This document shows, one piece after another, positions 24,722 through 32,565 of a stretch of DNA of 64,000 bases (the first letter of the stretch is position 1; each line of letters begins with the position of its first letter). This DNA comes from Microtetraspora glauca (lineage in GTDB: Bacteria > Actinomycetota > Actinomycetes > Streptosporangiales > Streptosporangiaceae), in the NCBI GenBank assembly GCA_001570385.1, contig BBYL01000026.1:62001-126000 (forward strand). The letters run 5' to 3'. Both the position numbers and the translations under genes were made by a program. The notes under the pieces were generated by a model. It did not search any database. It had not been told where the DNA came from and was given only the letters and a program-made list of their open reading frames with translations.

Positions 24722-27019
24722 ATGAACTTCTGCCTGAGTGACCTTGTGCCACCGCTGCGCTGGAGTGACGCTGCCCGCATCGGAACGCTGACCGCGCCGC
24801 CCCGTTCGCCGGACGTCCCTCCGGACGCCGCGCAGGACGCCTCTGCGGGCGCGCTGCCGGAGGCGTGGTGGCGTAGCCTGCCCGTCTCCCGCGTACTCGC
24901 CGTCCTCGGTCCCGAGGCGCTCGGCGAGCTGGTCACGGAGCTGGCCCTGGAGCAGTGGCCGGCCGCGGCCGTCGGTGATGTGCTCCCCGCACTCCACGTG
25001 CTCGACCCGGACGAGGCGGACGACCCCCAGGTCGCTATCGCCCTGGATCGTGCCGGGTCCTGGCCGGGCCTGCTCTCGCTGTCCGCCCGCCAGCTGTCCG
25101 ACCAGGCGTTCATCAGGGCCCGCCCGGTCCTGACCGCGTTGTTCACGGCCGTGTTCGTACGGCTCGCGCCACCGGGCCGGACGGTCGCCGCCGCCGCGCG
25201 TGCCGTGCCCGAGGTCCTCGCCGCGTCGGTGGCCGTCCCGGAAAGTCCTGTGGCGCGGGCCCTGCCCGAGAGCCCGGTCCCCCCGGGTGAGAACACGATC
25301 CCTCCGGGCGAGAACACGATCCCTCCGGGCGAGCCGCCTCTGACCGCTCCGGCGGAGAACACGGCCTCCCCGGTCGAGACTCCTGCCGTCGACGCCACTC
25401 CGGCCGAGAACCAGGCCTCTCCGGCCGAGACCCCTCTCGTTGAGACGCCTCCGGCCGAGAACACGGCCCCTCCGGCCGAACTCCCTCCGGCCGAACTCCC
25501 TCCGGCCGAGGGCCCGCTCCCCCCGGTCGACGGGCCGGACGATCTGCCCGAGAGCTCACACGCTCTGCCGGAGCCGGAGGGCATCCGTCCCGGAGGCGCT
25601 GTCGCACCCGCCTTCCCGGAAAACCCGGCCCTCCCGGAAAGCCCGGCCCTGCCGGAAAAGCCCGTCCTCTTGGAAAGCCCGGCTCTGCGGGAAAACCCCG
25701 CCGTCGCGGAGGCCTCCTCCGCAAGCCCGCCCGCCGAGGAGCCCGACTACCCCGCCCTGATCGACGCGGCGTTCGCCGGTCTCGACGACAGGACCTGGAT
25801 GGTCGCCCAGAACCGGGTCTTCTGCGAGACACCCTCCCCCGTCGAGGAGCTGGCGAAGCTGCTGGCCGTCCCCGTCGAGGCCATCGGCGCCGTGGAGGCG
25901 TCGCTGCGCGAGCAGCTCGCCGCGTGGCTGGCCGGGCCGGACGCCGTGCCGTACGGCGAGCACGTTCGGCGGGTCGCGGAGACGCTGGGCGTCGCGGCGC
26001 CGAAGTCCCGCCTCATCGAGGCCGCGGCGTGGCACGGGCACGACCTGCCCTCCCTAGACGTGCCCGCCTGGCAGTTCGTGCTGGCCACGCTGCCGGACCA
26101 CCGGGTCTCCGGAGACTGGGTGGTGGCCGGTGACCTGAACGATCTGCACGAGAGGACGCGCGCCCTCATCCTGGGCGCCGAGCGTCCGCCCACGATCGCC
26201 CGCGCGCTCGAACTGGTCGCCTCGCTCGGGATCCATCCCGAGGTCGCGAAGGAGTGGCTGGAGAACGTGCCCCAGCTCCGCATCCAGAGCGGCAACGGCT
26301 CCCGCCCGGCCCCCACCCCGGGCCTTCCGCCCGCATCGGCCGCAGGCCCGACCCCGAGCCTTCCGCCGAGTGTCCCGGCGCTCGTCCCCGGGCCGGTTCC
26401 GGATCCCGCCCCGGGCCTCGCACCACACTTCTCGCCGGGGTTCTCTCCAGGTTTCTCTCCGGGCACACCGCCCGGATCCCCGCCGGACTCACCGGCGAAA
26501 CAGCAAGGCCAGTTGAAGGACGTCGCGCTCACCCGGCGCTGTTTCCGCCAGCCCGACGGGCGCTGGTGGCTGCGGGTCGACGTGAGCGCGCAGCATCTGG
26601 AAGGAGCGGAGATCTCCCTGCCCAGCGGGTTCGCCGCCTATCTCGGGCTCTCCCCGGGCGGCAGCCGTACCGTGCGAAGCGCCACAGGGGACGTCACGTT
26701 CTCGTGGCAGGCCCATCCGGCTCTCGGATCACTCCAACCGATCCTCACGGAGATGGCGGCCAAGGAAGGAAGCCACATCTTCCTCACACTCTCCGACGAG
26801 GGGATGCTGCGGGTACGGCACCTGCCGGCGGCGAGCGGCGGCGACCAGACCTCACGGGCACTCCGGCTGGTGGGCTACACCGCGCCGGGAGGCACCCGCG
26901 AGCAGGCGGGCCGTGTCATCGCCACCAGGATCGGCCTCGCCGGTCCCGTCGGCCAGACCGAGCTCCTCACCCGCCTCCGGGAGCGAGGGGACCGCGACCT
27001 CCTGTCCCTGTTGGGTTAG
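24722..27019 (+). CDS. Sigma-70 region 4-like cassette protein A (degenerate, Pro-rich)
   Basis: The 765-residue protein has the shared N-terminal motif MNFCLSDLVPPLRWS and a GDVLPALHV helix region (1-110), a long Pro/Glu-rich linker with repeated PPGENTI and PAE units (about 170-340), a helical part aligned with the sigma-70 region 4-like HTH of protein B (PALIDAAFAGLDD..., about 343-420), a second Pro-rich linker and a conserved C-terminal domain (TRRCFRQPDGRWWLRVDV to RGDRDLLSL, about 600-765). The HTH lacks most DNA-contact residues seen in protein B, and the winged-helix block of B is replaced by linker. It has no known family. It is 6 nt upstream of the helicase gene. Confidence 0.8.
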   Translation: MNFCLSDLVPPLRWSDAARIGTLTAPPRSPDVPPDAAQDASAGALPEAWWRSLPVSRVLAVLGPEALGELVTELALEQWPAAAVGDVLPALHVLDPDEADDPQVAIALDRAGSWPGLLSLSARQLSDQAFIRARPVLTALFTAVFVRLAPPGRTVAAAARAVPEVLAASVAVPESPVARALPESPVPPGENTIPPGENTIPPGEPPLTAPAENTASPVETPAVDATPAENQASPAETPLVETPPAENTAPPAELPPAELPPAEGPLPPVDGPDDLPESSHALPEPEGIRPGGAVAPAFPENPALPESPALPEKPVLLESPALRENPAVAEASSASPPAEEPDYPALIDAAFAGLDDRTWMVAQNRVFCETPSPVEELAKLLAVPVEAIGAVEASLREQLAAWLAGPDAVPYGEHVRRVAETLGVAAPKSRLIEAAAWHGHDLPSLDVPAWQFVLATLPDHRVSGDWVVAGDLNDLHERTRALILGAERPPTIARALELVASLGIHPEVAKEWLENVPQLRIQSGNGSRPAPTPGLPPASAAGPTPSLPPSVPALVPGPVPDPAPGLAPHFSPGFSPGFSPGTPPGSPPDSPAKQQGQLKDVALTRRCFRQPDGRWWLRVDVSAQHLEGAEISLPSGFAAYLGLSPGGSRTVRSATGDVTFSWQAHPALGSLQPILTEMAAKEGSHIFLTLSDEGMLRVRHLPAASGGDQTSRALRLVGYTAPGGTREQAGRVIATRIGLAGPVGQTELLTRLRERGDRDLLSLLG

Positions 27020-27025
27020 CCGGAG

Positions 27026-29086
27026 ATGCCCAGGCTCGCGATCTCACCGGACTTCGTCAAGAAGCTCGGCGCCCTCGACACCCCGGCCCGCCGGGACGCC
27101 ACCGTCGCCCTGCGGCGGTTCCTGCACAACTCCCTCGCCGCGCCGCACCCCGAGCGGGTGCGCAACGGCCGGGACCCCCGCGTGGCCACCCTGCGCCTGT
27201 CCGCCGGCCACCGGGGTGTCGTCGTACGGCAGGAGGACACCTACTGGCTGCTGACCGTGCTGCCCGACGACGAGGCGTGGTCCTACGCCCAGCGGCACCG
27301 CGTCGGCGTCAACACGGCCATCGGGGTCGTCGAGGTGTGGGACGCCGAGGCGATCGACCAGTCCGAGGCGGCCCTGCGCCGGGCGTCGCGGGGCACCGAC
27401 CGCCGCCTGTTCGGCACGTTCTGCGACAACGACCTGCTTGAGATCGGCATCGACGAGACGCTTCTCCCGCTGCTGCGGCTGATGACCTCCGAGGTGCACC
27501 TCACCGGGATCGAGCCGTTCCTGCCGGAGAGCCAGCTGGCCCCGCTCATGGCGCTGGCCAAGGGCGGGTCGCTGGCGGCGGCCTGGTCGGAGCTGGACGG
27601 CTGCCGCTGCATGGAGCCGGGCGAGATCGACCCCGACGACCTGCTCGCCGCGCTGCGGCGCAGCCCCGGCAGGGCGGCCTTCGCCACCAGCCAGCAGGAA
27701 CTCGACCGGATCCTCAACGCCCCGCACTGGGCCACATTCCTCTATCCGCCGCAGCACACGTACGCCAACTGGCCGCAGTACGACCTGCCTACGCTCGTGA
27801 CCGGCGGCGCGGGCACCGGCAAGACGGTCATCGCCCTGCACCGGGCCGCGTACCTGGCCCGCGCGGCGGCCGGGCCCGTCCTGCTGGTCACCTTCTCCCA
27901 GGCGCTGGCCTCGGAGCTGGCCGCCCGGTTGGATCTGATCGTCGACGACGAGACCGTGCGCGAGCGCATCGAGGTGCGCAACGTCGACCGGCTCGCGCAC
28001 CGCATCGTGTCCGAGGCCGAGGGCCGCCCGCCGACCCTGGTCGGCACCGGCGACCTGGCCGCGCTGTGGCAGGAGGCGGCGGGCAGCAGGTTCGCCGCCG
28101 CGTTCCTGCTGCGCGAGTGGGAGCAGGTGATCCTCTCCCAGAACCTGCGCACCCTGGACGAGTACCTCGCCGCCCCGCGCTCCGGCCGTACGGTCGAGTT
28201 GTCACCGGAGATCCGCGCCACCGTCTGGCGTGCCGTCCAGTACGTCACCGAGCGGCTGCGGGAGTCCGGCCGCCGGACCCTCCTTCAGCTCGCGTCCGAG
28301 GCCGCCGAACTGCTCGGCCGGTCCACCGGCGACATGCTGGGCGACGAGGCACCGGGCAGGGAGCCGTACCGGCACATCGTGGTGGACGAGGCGCAGGACC
28401 TGCACCCGGCGCAGTGGCGCCTGCTGCGGGCGGCGGTGCCGCTCGCGCCGAACGACATGTTCATCGTGGGCGACCCCCACCAGCGCATGTTCGACACCCG
28501 TGTCGCGCTGGCCGGGCTCGGCATCCCCACGCGGAGATTCCACCTCAAGATCTCCTACCGGCTGCCGCACGAGATCCTGTCCTTCGGCATCCGGCTGCGC
28601 GGCGGCGGGCCGGCGGACGGCCTCGTGGAGGGCATCGCCGAACTGCACGGCTACCGGGCGCTGCAGCACGGGCCGCGCCCCACGGTCCTCGGATACGTCT
28701 CCCAGGAGGCGGAGCTGGCCGGGCTGGTGTCCCACCTTTCCTCGTGGCTCGCCGACGGCGTCCCCGAGGACCAGATCGCCGTGGCTGCCCGCACCACCGA
28801 CCTCGTCAGAGCCGCGCGTACGGCGCTGCAGGAGGCCGGGATCAGCGTCAAGGTGACCATGCTGCACGGGATGAAGGGACTGGAATTCCGGCGGGTGGCC
28901 GTGATAGGCGTGGCTGACGGAATCGTGCCGGCACCCGAAGCACTGACCCCGGCCGCCGAGGATCCGACGGCACGGGCGCACGACCTGCAACGCGAACGGG
29001 GGCTCCTCTACGTGGCGTGCACACGGGCCAGCGAGATGCTCTACGTCTCCCACACCGGACGAGCGAGTCCCTTCCTACCTGCCTGA
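27026..29086 (+). CDS. RelE/ParE-like domain fused to UvrD-like SF1 helicase
   Basis: The 686-residue protein begins with MPRLAISPDFVKKLGALDTPARR and a RelE/ParE-like region (about 1-100) ending LLTVLPDDEAWSYAQRH, the toxin-like beta strands with a final Asp/Ala-Tyr-xx-A-x-R-H pattern. A middle region leads to a UvrD-like helicase: Walker A GGAGTGKT (about 260), VVDEAQDL (452), GDPHQRMFD (481), MLHGMKGLEF (611) and YVACTRASEMLYV (661). All SF1A motor motifs are present, so ATPase/translocase activity is expected. The ATG is directly after GGAG with poor spacing; translation is likely coupled to protein A. Part of the three-gene cassette. Confidence 0.86.
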   Translation: MPRLAISPDFVKKLGALDTPARRDATVALRRFLHNSLAAPHPERVRNGRDPRVATLRLSAGHRGVVVRQEDTYWLLTVLPDDEAWSYAQRHRVGVNTAIGVVEVWDAEAIDQSEAALRRASRGTDRRLFGTFCDNDLLEIGIDETLLPLLRLMTSEVHLTGIEPFLPESQLAPLMALAKGGSLAAAWSELDGCRCMEPGEIDPDDLLAALRRSPGRAAFATSQQELDRILNAPHWATFLYPPQHTYANWPQYDLPTLVTGGAGTGKTVIALHRAAYLARAAAGPVLLVTFSQALASELAARLDLIVDDETVRERIEVRNVDRLAHRIVSEAEGRPPTLVGTGDLAALWQEAAGSRFAAAFLLREWEQVILSQNLRTLDEYLAAPRSGRTVELSPEIRATVWRAVQYVTERLRESGRRTLLQLASEAAELLGRSTGDMLGDEAPGREPYRHIVVDEAQDLHPAQWRLLRAAVPLAPNDMFIVGDPHQRMFDTRVALAGLGIPTRRFHLKISYRLPHEILSFGIRLRGGGPADGLVEGIAELHGYRALQHGPRPTVLGYVSQEAELAGLVSHLSSWLADGVPEDQIAVAARTTDLVRAARTALQEAGISVKVTMLHGMKGLEFRRVAVIGVADGIVPAPEALTPAAEDPTARAHDLQRERGLLYVACTRASEMLYVSHTGRASPFLPA

Positions 29087-29092
29087 TCCCCT

Positions 29093-29098
29093 AGTCTG
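29093..29098 (+). promoter_or_regulatory. AGTCTG motif before third cassette gene
   Basis: AGTCTG here is the complement of the CAGACT repeats upstream of the first gene. It lies 37 nt before the ATG of protein B and is followed by GGATATATTCC, an AT-rich stretch. This 48-nt gap may contain a promoter or just connect the operon. Evidence is a single short match. Confidence 0.25.
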
Positions 29099-29134
29099 AA
29101 CTGCGGATATATTCCCCTTGCCGGTTGGACCTGC

Positions 29135-30979
29135 ATGAACCTTAGCCTGAGCGACATCGTGCCTCCCCTGCGCTGGACCGCACCCAGTCAGGTCGAGCCG
29201 ATCGCGAGCGACCCCGGTCTTCCAGACGCGTGGTGGCAGGCGATTCCCCTCGATCGGGCCTGTGCGGCGGTGGGGATCGAGCGGGTCGTCTCCCGGCTGG
29301 TGGATCTCACCACGGCCTGCTGGGGACACCTGGCGCTCGGCGACATCCTGCCGTTGCTGAGGTTCACCAATCCGCAGGAGAGCCTGCAGACGCCCGGCCC
29401 GCGCGAGGCCGTCCAGCAGCTGTTCGCGGACGTCATCGGCAGGCTCCTGGAGACCGAGCCGGCCGAGGAGCCGTCCGGCGCCCCCGTCGCGCCGGCGCTG
29501 CCCGAGCGCCCGATCCCCGAGATCATCGACGAGGTCTTCGCCCGGCTCGACGACCGGCAGCGCGCCATCGCGAGGGACCGGCTCTACGCCGAGCAGCGGG
29601 TGACGCTGGACGAGCTGGCCCAGCGGTTCTCGGTGACCCGCGAGCGCATCCGGCAGATCGAGCGCGACCTGCGTGACCACGTGGAGTCGTGGCTCACCTC
29701 ACCCGAGGCGGGCCCGCTGACCGCGCACCTCACCTGGCTCCGTGGCCGGTTGGGCTCCGCCGTACCCGCCGACGACCTCGCCGCGGCGGTCCCGTGGCAC
29801 CGCGCCGAGCTCGCCACGCTGGGGATCCCCACATGGCGCTTCCTGCGCACCCTGCTCACCGGCTACGACCAGGTGGACGGCTGGCTGGTCGCCGGAGGGG
29901 CCGACGAGCTACGGGAGAAGACCCGGCAGCTCTTCGCCGACGGCCCGCGTCCCCTGGGCGAGGCGGTGTCCCTGGTCGCCCAGCTCGGCATCCGCGAGGA
30001 CGTGGCGGAGCGCTGGCTCGCCGCCGTCCCGCACCTGCGGGTGCTGGAAGGACACGTGGTCCCGTGGCCGCGCAGCGTCAACGACAAGGCCGAGGCCGTG
30101 CTCGCCGTGGCCGGCACCGCGCTCTCGCCCGAGGAGATCCAGTCGCGGATCGGCGAGGACTACAGCCTGGTCGGGATCCGCAACCAGCTCACCGCCGACG
30201 ACCGGTTCCTGCGCCTCGACCGCAACAAGTACGGCCTGCGGCGCTGGGGCGGGGAGGAGTACCTCGGCATCCGCGAGATGATCACCCGCGAGATCGAGCG
30301 GGCGGGCGGCGAGGCGTCGGTCAGCACGATCGTCAGCAGCCTCACCTCCCGGTACGAGGTGAGCGAGAGCTCTGTCCGGGCGTACGCCGGGGGCCCCGGG
30401 TTCGAGCGCACGCAGCGCGGCTGGATCCGGGTGGCCGGGCAGGAGCAGGCCGAGCCGTACCAACCGCGCCGGGACGTGTCGATGACCCGTCGCTGCTTCC
30501 GCAGCAGGGACGGCCGCTGGTGGCACCGGGTGGACGTCAACCCCGAGCACCTGCGCGGCTCCGGGTCGCCGCTGCCGACCGGCTTCGCCGCGCACCTGGG
30601 CATGGCCCCGGGCGGGCAGCTGACCGCCTCGACGCCGTCCGGTGAGGTGGTGATCAGCTGGCACAACCAGCCGACGATGGGGTCCATCCGGCCGGTGCTC
30701 GCGGGCTACAACGCCTCGGAGGGCGATCACGTCTTCCTCACCGTCTCCGACGGCGGGGAGCTGCTGACCCGCTTCCTGCCCGCCGCCACGCCGGGGCTGG
30801 CCGCGCTCAACCGGGCCCTGCATCTCATCGGCTACACCGCGCCGGTCGCCTCCGAGGCGGAGGGCCTGCGGCTCATCGGCGCCCGCATCGGTCTCCCCGA
30901 GGGCGCGGCGCGCGAGGAGATCATGGCCAGGCTGCGAGACCGCGGCGACCGGGACATCCTGAACTTCCTCGACTCCTGA
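29135..30979 (+). CDS. Sigma-70 region 4-like HTH protein B of helicase cassette
   Basis: The 614-residue protein shares with protein A the start MNLSLSDIVPPLRW, the helical N-terminus and the C-terminal domain TRRCFRSRDGRWWHRVDV to RGDRDILNFL. A clear sigma-70 region 4-type HTH lies at about 130-185 (LDDRQRAIARDRLYAEQRVTLDELAQRFSVTRERIRQIERDLRDHVESWL), followed by winged-helix-like blocks at about 310-440 (AEAVLAVAGTALSPEEIQSRIGEDYSLVGIRNQL). It is likely a DNA-binding adaptor. It ends one base before a convergent gene. The family is not recognised. Confidence 0.82.
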   Translation: MNLSLSDIVPPLRWTAPSQVEPIASDPGLPDAWWQAIPLDRACAAVGIERVVSRLVDLTTACWGHLALGDILPLLRFTNPQESLQTPGPREAVQQLFADVIGRLLETEPAEEPSGAPVAPALPERPIPEIIDEVFARLDDRQRAIARDRLYAEQRVTLDELAQRFSVTRERIRQIERDLRDHVESWLTSPEAGPLTAHLTWLRGRLGSAVPADDLAAAVPWHRAELATLGIPTWRFLRTLLTGYDQVDGWLVAGGADELREKTRQLFADGPRPLGEAVSLVAQLGIREDVAERWLAAVPHLRVLEGHVVPWPRSVNDKAEAVLAVAGTALSPEEIQSRIGEDYSLVGIRNQLTADDRFLRLDRNKYGLRRWGGEEYLGIREMITREIERAGGEASVSTIVSSLTSRYEVSESSVRAYAGGPGFERTQRGWIRVAGQEQAEPYQPRRDVSMTRRCFRSRDGRWWHRVDVNPEHLRGSGSPLPTGFAAHLGMAPGGQLTASTPSGEVVISWHNQPTMGSIRPVLAGYNASEGDHVFLTVSDGGELLTRFLPAATPGLAALNRALHLIGYTAPVASEAEGLRLIGARIGLPEGAAREEIMARLRDRGDRDILNFLDS

Positions 30980-30980
30980 A

Positions 30981-31730
30981 TCACTCCAGCGGGGAGGCGA
31001 CCGTCACCTTCGAGCCCCAGGCGTCGTAGTTCGTGGTGACGGCGGAGCCGGTGTCCATCGGGAAGTCGTCACTGGGGCCGCGCTTCCATGACGTGGTCAG
31101 GCGGCGCGGCAGGCCCTTGCCGTCCACCCACAGCCGCCAGGTGATCCTGGTCTTCCTCTCTTTCGCGGTGAGCTTGCCGAACTCGGCGCGAAAGGCGGGT
31201 GAGACAGCATGCATCGCGCCGAAATCGACGGTGCCGGAGTAGGCGGTGGTCCGCACGCCGCCCACCTTCCCTCCGGGCGCATGCTTGGTGGCCGTCGTGA
31301 GGAGCTTCCTGAGGGTCGCCCGCTCGAAGACGTCGATGTTCTGCTCGGAGAACTCCTGCGGCTTGTACTTCTGGTTCACCTTGGTCCACTCGTCGCCCCA
31401 GACCCCGCCGTACGCGTAGGTCACGCCACCGACGACGCGAAAGTGGAATCTGTCCCCGGTCTTGCCGTCCACGGTCGGGACCCGGGTGACGTCCGCCGCG
31501 GCGATCCCGGACTTCCCGAACCCGAAAGCCCCCTTGACCCGGTACGAGATGATCTCGCGGCCGAATGTGATCGTGGAGGTCTCGGAGAGCTGCACCCCAC
31601 GGCCTGTCCCGAACTGCTTCGCGACAGCGTCGGCGGGATCCGCCGCGCTCGAAGCGTGGGCCGCGGCGGGGATCGCGGCAGTTGCCGCTGCCGTCAGGGC
31701 GGCGATGGCCACGGTATTGCGAAATTTCAC
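30981..31730 (-). CDS. Secreted protein of unknown function
   Basis: The 249-residue protein has an N-terminal signal peptide ending in AIPAAAHASS and a mature beta-rich domain (FGKSGIAAADVTRVPTVDGKTGDRFHFRVVGGVTYAYG, TWRLWVDGKGLPRRL) of the kind seen in LppX/LprG-like lipid carriers, though no lipobox is present. Function unknown. The GTG start has no clear ribosome site and could be leaderless. It is divergent from the CysRS-like gene and convergent with the cassette. Confidence 0.72.
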   Translation of the reverse strand: MKFRNTVAIAALTAAATAAIPAAAHASSAADPADAVAKQFGTGRGVQLSETSTITFGREIISYRVKGAFGFGKSGIAAADVTRVPTVDGKTGDRFHFRVVGGVTYAYGGVWGDEWTKVNQKYKPQEFSEQNIDVFERATLRKLLTTATKHAPGGKVGGVRTTAYSGTVDFGAMHAVSPAFRAEFGKLTAKERKTRITWRLWVDGKGLPRRLTTSWKRGPSDDFPMDTGSAVTTNYDAWGSKVTVASPLE

Positions 31731-31793
31731 CGCAAATACGTAGCACGATCACAGCGGATTGGTCGATCACGCCCGCCTGGCTAGGCTCGGAGC

Positions 31794-32495
31794 ATGTTGC
31801 GGCTCCATGACACCCTGCGGGACAGCGTCGAACGGGTCGCCCCCGCCGGGGCGCGGGCGCTGCGGATGTACGTCTCCACACCGCCGGGCCCGCTGTCCTA
31901 CCTGCTGCCCGACCTCGTACGCCGGGTGATCGAGCGACACGGCCTGCGGGTGCTCACCCACGGCGACGCCGGGGAGCCGGGCCCGCTCGCGCTGAACATC
32001 CACCTGTCCACGCCTCTGCCGTACGCCGGGGAGCCCGTCGATCTCGTGCTCGGCCCCGGCGGTCCTGACGGCCGGCACCGGGTGGTGGGCGGGCCGCTGC
32101 TGTTCGAGGGAGGCGATCCCGCGGACACGCTGGTCTCCGACGTGGAGGCCGCCGGCCTCGACCCGCTGGCCGTACGGCTTGCGCTCCTGGAGCATCACTA
32201 CCGCGGTCCGGTGGACCTGACCTGGGACCTGCTGCGATCGGCCGACCGGACGGTCAGGCGGTGGCGGGGACGCGTCGCCCGGTGGGCGGAGTCGCCCAGC
32301 GGGCCGATCGCCAGGGAGCGGGCCGCCCGCATCCGGGAGGCGTTCGACGACGACCTCGACACGCCGCTCGCCGTGCGGCTGGTACGCGAGCTGGAGATCG
32401 ACGACTCGGTGGCGCCGGGCTCGCGGTTCGAGACCTTCCTGCACCTCGACCACATCCTGGGCCTGGACCTGTCCTCCGACATCGGGAAGGTCTGA
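31794..32495 (+). CDS. Internally deleted cysteinyl-tRNA synthetase-like protein
   Basis: The 233-residue protein aligns at both ends with CysRS: LRLHDTLRDSVERV and RMYVSTPPG (normal RMYVCGPT) at the start, and DPLAVRLALLEHHYR..TWDLL, REAFDDDLDTPLAVRLVRELE and the tail FLHLDHILGLDLSSDIG at the end. The Rossmann catalytic core with HIGH and KMSKS motifs is missing, and the first zinc-binding Cys is replaced by Ser, so it cannot charge tRNA. It may bind tRNA, Cys or mycothiol precursors; mshB is 3 kb away, and the MshC enzyme is a CysRS relative. Start is an ATG at 31794. Confidence 0.7.
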   Translation: MLRLHDTLRDSVERVAPAGARALRMYVSTPPGPLSYLLPDLVRRVIERHGLRVLTHGDAGEPGPLALNIHLSTPLPYAGEPVDLVLGPGGPDGRHRVVGGPLLFEGGDPADTLVSDVEAAGLDPLAVRLALLEHHYRGPVDLTWDLLRSADRTVRRWRGRVARWAESPSGPIARERAARIREAFDDDLDTPLAVRLVRELEIDDSVAPGSRFETFLHLDHILGLDLSSDIGKV

Positions 32496-32565
32496 CAACC
32501 GCCGTCCACCTCGATCGGTGTCGTGGTCGTGTCCCTTGGAGGGTCCGTTCCCGGCGGGCGCTTCG

